Source: Clostridiaceae bacterium (GTDB lineage: Bacteria; Bacillota; Clostridia; Monoglobales; Firm-18). Taken from it: DNA of 18,725 nt. Position numbers and translations under genes: made by a program. Positions 17,601-18,725 of this stretch are shown here, piece by piece (the first letter of the stretch is position 1; each line of letters begins with the position of its first letter). The stretch covers positions 1 through 18,725 of the forward strand of contig JAAZFB010000023.1 of NCBI GenBank assembly GCA_012511915.1. Reading direction: 5' to 3'. Under the pieces are notes generated by a model, which worked only from the letters and a program-made list of their open reading frames with translations, was not told the origin of the DNA and made no database searches.

Positions 17601-18424
17601 TAGATAATGATACAGTAAGTAAAATTAAAGCGAGCGCTCACAGAAAGGTTTCTGTTGTTCGTAACGGCGACGTATTATCTGTAAATGTTTGCGGTCTTCC
17701 AGATATATGCGCTTTTGTTGAAGCAAAAGCTACAGATATAAAAGACAAAAATGAATTTAATGCCGTTGTAGTTAAAGATGGGGATATTGTAACTAATTCC
17801 TATATTGAAGGGGACTATGTAATATTCAATCTTAAGGGTAATGGAGATTATAAATTAGAAACAAGAAGTTATAGTTTTGCTGATACCGACAACAGTTGGG
17901 CAAAGGATTACATTTCATTTGTTGCAGTGCGTAACATGATAAGCGGAACCGGAAACTATCGTTTTGCACCAGAACAATACGTCACCAGAGCAGAGTTTCT
18001 TAAAATGATATTAAGCGCATTCGGAATTAATCCTGGTGAAAAAACATATACAGCTTTAGACTTTTCCAAAGATGATTGGTTTGCTCCCTATGTTGGTTTT
18101 GCAATGGAAAATAAAATAGTAAAGGGTTACGAAAACGGTACTTTTAGACCTAACAATGAGATTTCAAGAGAAGAAATGATTGTTATGTTAAATAACTGTA
18201 TGAAGTATTTGGGAGTAAGCTTGAGCGCAGACAAGATTGACTTTACCGATAAAATACTGATATCTGATTGGGCAAAAGATGCAATTTCGAATGTTATATC
18301 AGCAGGATTAATAACAGGCAAGGATGATGGAAGGCTTGATCCGCTGAATAAAGCTAACCGCGCAGAGTGTGCAGTTGTTATGATGAGATGTGTTAAGTTA
18401 ATGACAAACAGAAATTTTAAATAA
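11609..18424 (+). CDS. Giant SLH-anchored cell-surface protein
   Basis: 2271 residues from TTG. There is a signal peptide (1 to about 27, cut near FAYA), then a large N-terminal beta domain (29-290, with LLFFWDLPDTSFTTFKI and LDTQLGSNDASP), an Ig-like domain (298-415) and an IPT/TIG-like domain (418-520). A Tyr/Gly-rich region (525-735) and a charged linker (740-815) lead to a hydrophobic Gly-rich domain (816-1078) of repeated beta segments ending GYYWADKKVKF. Next come a PKD-like segment (about 1144-1234), two fibronectin III domains (1235-1465), Ig modules (1571-1850), a Big_4 domain (1855-1937) and a pre-SLH beta-sandwich (1942-2085). Three SLH repeats (2087-2271) carry TRAE (2126-2129), SREE (2186-2189) and NRAE (2250-2253), which bind secondary cell-wall polymer. 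Similar giants occur in Paenibacillus and Clostridia (from memory); function unknown. It is tightly packed behind the split Ig-repeat gene. About 20 cysteines is unusually many for such a protein. Confidence 0.88.
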   Translation: MKKLTAFLISTVFMANLVFPVFAYANDNTINIQNGIVEYKVNKGNGRFTIHTADGLPDKASDNDKNLLFFWDLPDTSFTTFKIYGEDYIFGNSYGVAGETGGIVSPPVADGNITTTVWRVKDVEVTQKLHLIVDASNPNIGNTKISYTVLNKSNSNIEVGSRILLDTQLGSNDASPMLVGANYITNETEYLGEGVPAAWKSADEKFAPGVISYGLLSGFDNIAPSKMVIAHWQSLSNTKWDYTPNELINFTTDKNDYKCADSAVALYYDPTPVNKGQEIAFETFYGIGSLSDTYNDANFNFQVNTPNKLTVNSTGTGYNEQSFKVVVSVDNNSSDAAAITDANIILGLSDELEFAQDQPDRQYIQNIAKGETYSVEFEVVPKTAQSTTVAQVGATIKYGESYAEASKFIVLPSVKGIPPKMQMTEISPTIAYTKSQKKTFVIKGSDFDSLKADYEWTMFIKGKNNGISYQIMRKDINITNDTLTVNIDNKYEFKPDNYDIILYSSAYGNMTKTVELSGNEKYDRKEYGTLLMGAFSEDEDGKPVYDVVVLEKEEEYNNLSNEIKDNVLLTIRGEIFEYEINGQIQYDCGSGTIINRSILYTAPTAEPSKCLTIKRYNAGGVAWWGAVQDSLVLSGSGFLTIGDYTFHYGDFYVSLNDGEEYELAEATDAEGDDDYNWDNPLGGDETSKVEIITPTNVVSGEILKTVGALTGTRITINNAVIGTNTVSLGGSISVELPWMSKASDKEEHPNDSDLKKKYDKNDRLSSGIGEGKKNDDMVSLNLEEMRYGVNSENSAYLEGLIADGKIQLDSGSIPKLDAGGAHAAFALNSLDYDGMYAAINAGFNVGKAFECDGTVALVFETGGNCIPDSVELVLGGQALRIPLGAGPANVGYLTKIGGGVYNLYNTIKGYYNVIPPLTLKLISGYCDPTLYSFQLDTIALEFGLNGFELTAEEGKIVGLSLIEEAYAKFLVYCTEYDGVMYPCVDIGAGIKMNLLGIIKGEGSIWLVADPRIDSVFGHVSLGGKAYVGVFIPDYIPVLGGLELAAVMAELSTYRAYLGVRVLGIPFSVGYYWADKKVKFNDDFALLAQELNIPKEEYENALSLEYVGTESNSDGLMVFGGNLRETYSSKKNGVKLMSLEREHNIPVSNQDYALFDIQYTDEMPTLTVTKPDNTKYELVENENCMYQTIDESKSESGITEKHIYISVIDPMDGSWKIESNKSVECTAMNVLALPELKNVSCTESSNNKLKVNWEALNVDDSYTVDIHLSEIQKKADIKMFADSPEEYNSQMAAGYDPGITALKDIPVGNKQAEVEIPERLLSGEYQARVVLKKGEEVFASELSPETFSYVNPNVPSKPENIKVELGGDGQYKVTFDAVSNAQGYVVTVLDENGNEIEGFEGMITDKTTVYVGNQSTVPTGYDDNGNPTGYKNSGVNPGKSYKVKVYAFNEKDLITYASEEYISDAIYLPEPNPAKITLKLDDITAAEADGLNKNTVGATTNEQSSVIKYISDQDVDVSYWVDGVSDGQIYSVKANAPFEVPVTLDEGGSVIEFLAVNGQNDYTTSKLIATLDTVQPELLLDSISVLSVGGKYEIVGTTEPNARVYVGDNSEHVPVINGSFAYLGTQTSTRDEIKITSFDAAGNETTVYAEVLPSELSDFKAISIRNNSTAVENIELNQGDTAKIEVYGVSKNDLQFNLDNSNVSYNVVYGNDKVSVDEKGVISANYYGEAVVLCQYYVTDNYSLEESVSVVVKQEFESAKDIRISTTDISNNEVGVPVARLSIPDAPVGVTYQYDLVDNDYFEIIGNQLLLKKKLDVPSTEIQVTAQGRHVLDGAYENIGTPISKSFSLKVVKNIVSAEKLNSITVNKGRDFEQLDLPETVKVTLNTGEVKEFPVTWAQGAYNPDVVTTYNLKGTINRDEDITNPDDICAEISVTVRKRSSAHKITSQLTMSNVTVGYVVETFTVSVKNNENSVFLTDEILKNETDNLKLCFDDVNLTLDNDTVSKIKASAHRKVSVVRNGDVLSVNVCGLPDICAFVEAKATDIKDKNEFNAVVVKDGDIVTNSYIEGDYVIFNLKGNGDYKLETRSYSFADTDNSWAKDYISFVAVRNMISGTGNYRFAPEQYVTRAEFLKMILSAFGINPGEKTYTALDFSKDDWFAPYVGFAMENKIVKGYENGTFRPNNEISREEMIVMLNNCMKYLGVSLSADKIDFTDKILISDWAKDAISNVISAGLITGKDDGRLDPLNKANRAECAVVMMRCVKLMTNRNFK

Positions 18425-18523
18425 CACTACATCGAACACTTGGCGAGTGACAGATTTTAAAATGATTTGCATGGCGGAAAATCATTCAAAAGATGGTATG
18501 TGTCCAATGTGTTCGTTGTAGTG
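18425..18523. repeat. 99-bp imperfect inverted-repeat element (MITE-like)
   Basis: CACTACATCGAACACTTGG (18425-18443) is nearly the reverse complement of CCAATGTGTTCGTTGTAGTG (18504-18523). An inner pair (TTTTAAAATGATTT with AAATCATTCAAAA) forms a second stem around a short loop. ATAA flanks both ends (18421-18424 and 18524-18527), as expected for a 4-bp target duplication. The left copy contains the TAA stop of the SLH gene. The ends and symmetry suggest a non-autonomous insertion. It could also act as a 3' mRNA hairpin or a structured RNA, but there is no T run after it. Confidence 0.65.
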
Positions 18524-18725
18524 ATAATGTGTATTGAGCAAATATTAATCAGTATTACTGATTAGGGCTGCGGGTTTTAGAGATATGCATAAGCAAAAGA
18601 GTAAGCAAATCAGTCTTACAGGCTTTAATACACCAATCGTAATGAAGTTGATACTAAACACTAATAAAAACCGACTGTCTTTGCGGTCTTTTCCCCGCTC
18701 GACTTTCGAATTTTTCGGTTAAATA
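18524..18725. other. Intergenic DNA without a convincing gene
   Basis: This stretch holds a small AATCAG/CTGATT hairpin near 18547-18563 and a weak terminator-like hairpin at 18666-18692. A 45-codon open frame (18585-18722) lacks a ribosome binding site and runs through that hairpin, so it is not called as a gene. Confidence 0.5.
18666..18692. terminator. Possible bidirectional terminator
   Basis: GACTG (18673-18677) can pair with CGGTC (18684-18688) with one G-U pair around a six-base loop. It is flanked by AAAAA before and TTTT after, with two unpaired C residues between. Read on the minus strand it ends in TTTTTATT. The stem is short. If real, it may end the operon to the left or a convergent gene to the right of the window. 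Confidence 0.35.

Noticed and set aside
18585..18722. 45-codon frame with faint likeness to the start of an IS5-type transposase
   Set aside because: It has no ribosome binding site, runs through the terminator-like hairpin at 18666-18692, and the resemblance (ISLTGFNTPIVMKL) is too weak to support.

Overview
The window looks like an accessory cell-surface locus of a Gram-positive anaerobe, most likely a member of the Clostridia. The signs are Sec signal peptides on every large protein, strong AGGGGG-type ribosome binding sites, AT-rich intergenic DNA with sigma-A type promoters, three S-layer homology (SLH) repeats on the last protein, and chains of bacterial Ig-like modules. No tRNA, rRNA, CRISPR array or replication gene was seen. 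Nothing here identifies the genus.

Layout. (1) Positions 1-601 hold a terminator (71-96), a perfect 13-bp inverted repeat (115-146), the decayed N-terminal part of an IS481-like transposase on the minus strand (147-434), and a well-formed promoter (531-559). (2) Positions 602-5336 are a two-gene operon that is visibly richer in G+C than the rest. It encodes a secreted multidomain protein (two jelly-roll/LamG-like halves plus three SbsA-type Ig-like modules) and a secreted calcineurin-like metallophosphoesterase with an altered GNHD motif. (3) Positions 5337-5780 are a scar region: a plus-strand terminator, a perfect 17-bp hairpin that reads as a minus-strand terminator, a short minus-strand membrane ORF (5556-5717) not resolved by ordinary length cut-offs, and a perfect 23-bp tandem duplication. 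(4) Positions 5781-6146 encode only the C-terminal tail of a subtilisin-like (S8) protease, starting abruptly at the edge of the tandem duplication. (5) Positions 6139-11595 are one 1818-residue secreted Ig-repeat protein split by a single in-frame TGA at 8785-8787. (6) Positions 11609-18424 encode a 2271-residue SLH-anchored giant surface protein. (7) A 99-bp imperfect inverted-repeat, MITE-like element flanked by ATAA starts at the base after that gene's stop codon, followed by about 200 bp with no convincing gene.

How they may work together (inference). The protease remnant, the Ig-repeat protein and the SLH giant are tightly packed (8-nt overlap; 13 nt between the Ig-repeat stop and the chosen SLH start) and look like a former protease / extended adhesin / cell-wall-anchored operon that is decaying. 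The protease has lost its catalytic domain and the adhesin carries a nonsense codon. The G+C-richer operon upstream encodes a probable carbohydrate- or surface-binding protein and a phosphoesterase that share a similar beta-rich module. The different composition and the scar at 5337-5780 suggest the two blocks have separate histories and were joined by a deletion or insertion event. I found no convincing new defence or enzymatic system. The most notable items are the split giant gene, the truncation scar, the uncharacterised core of the SLH giant, and the terminal inverted-repeat element.
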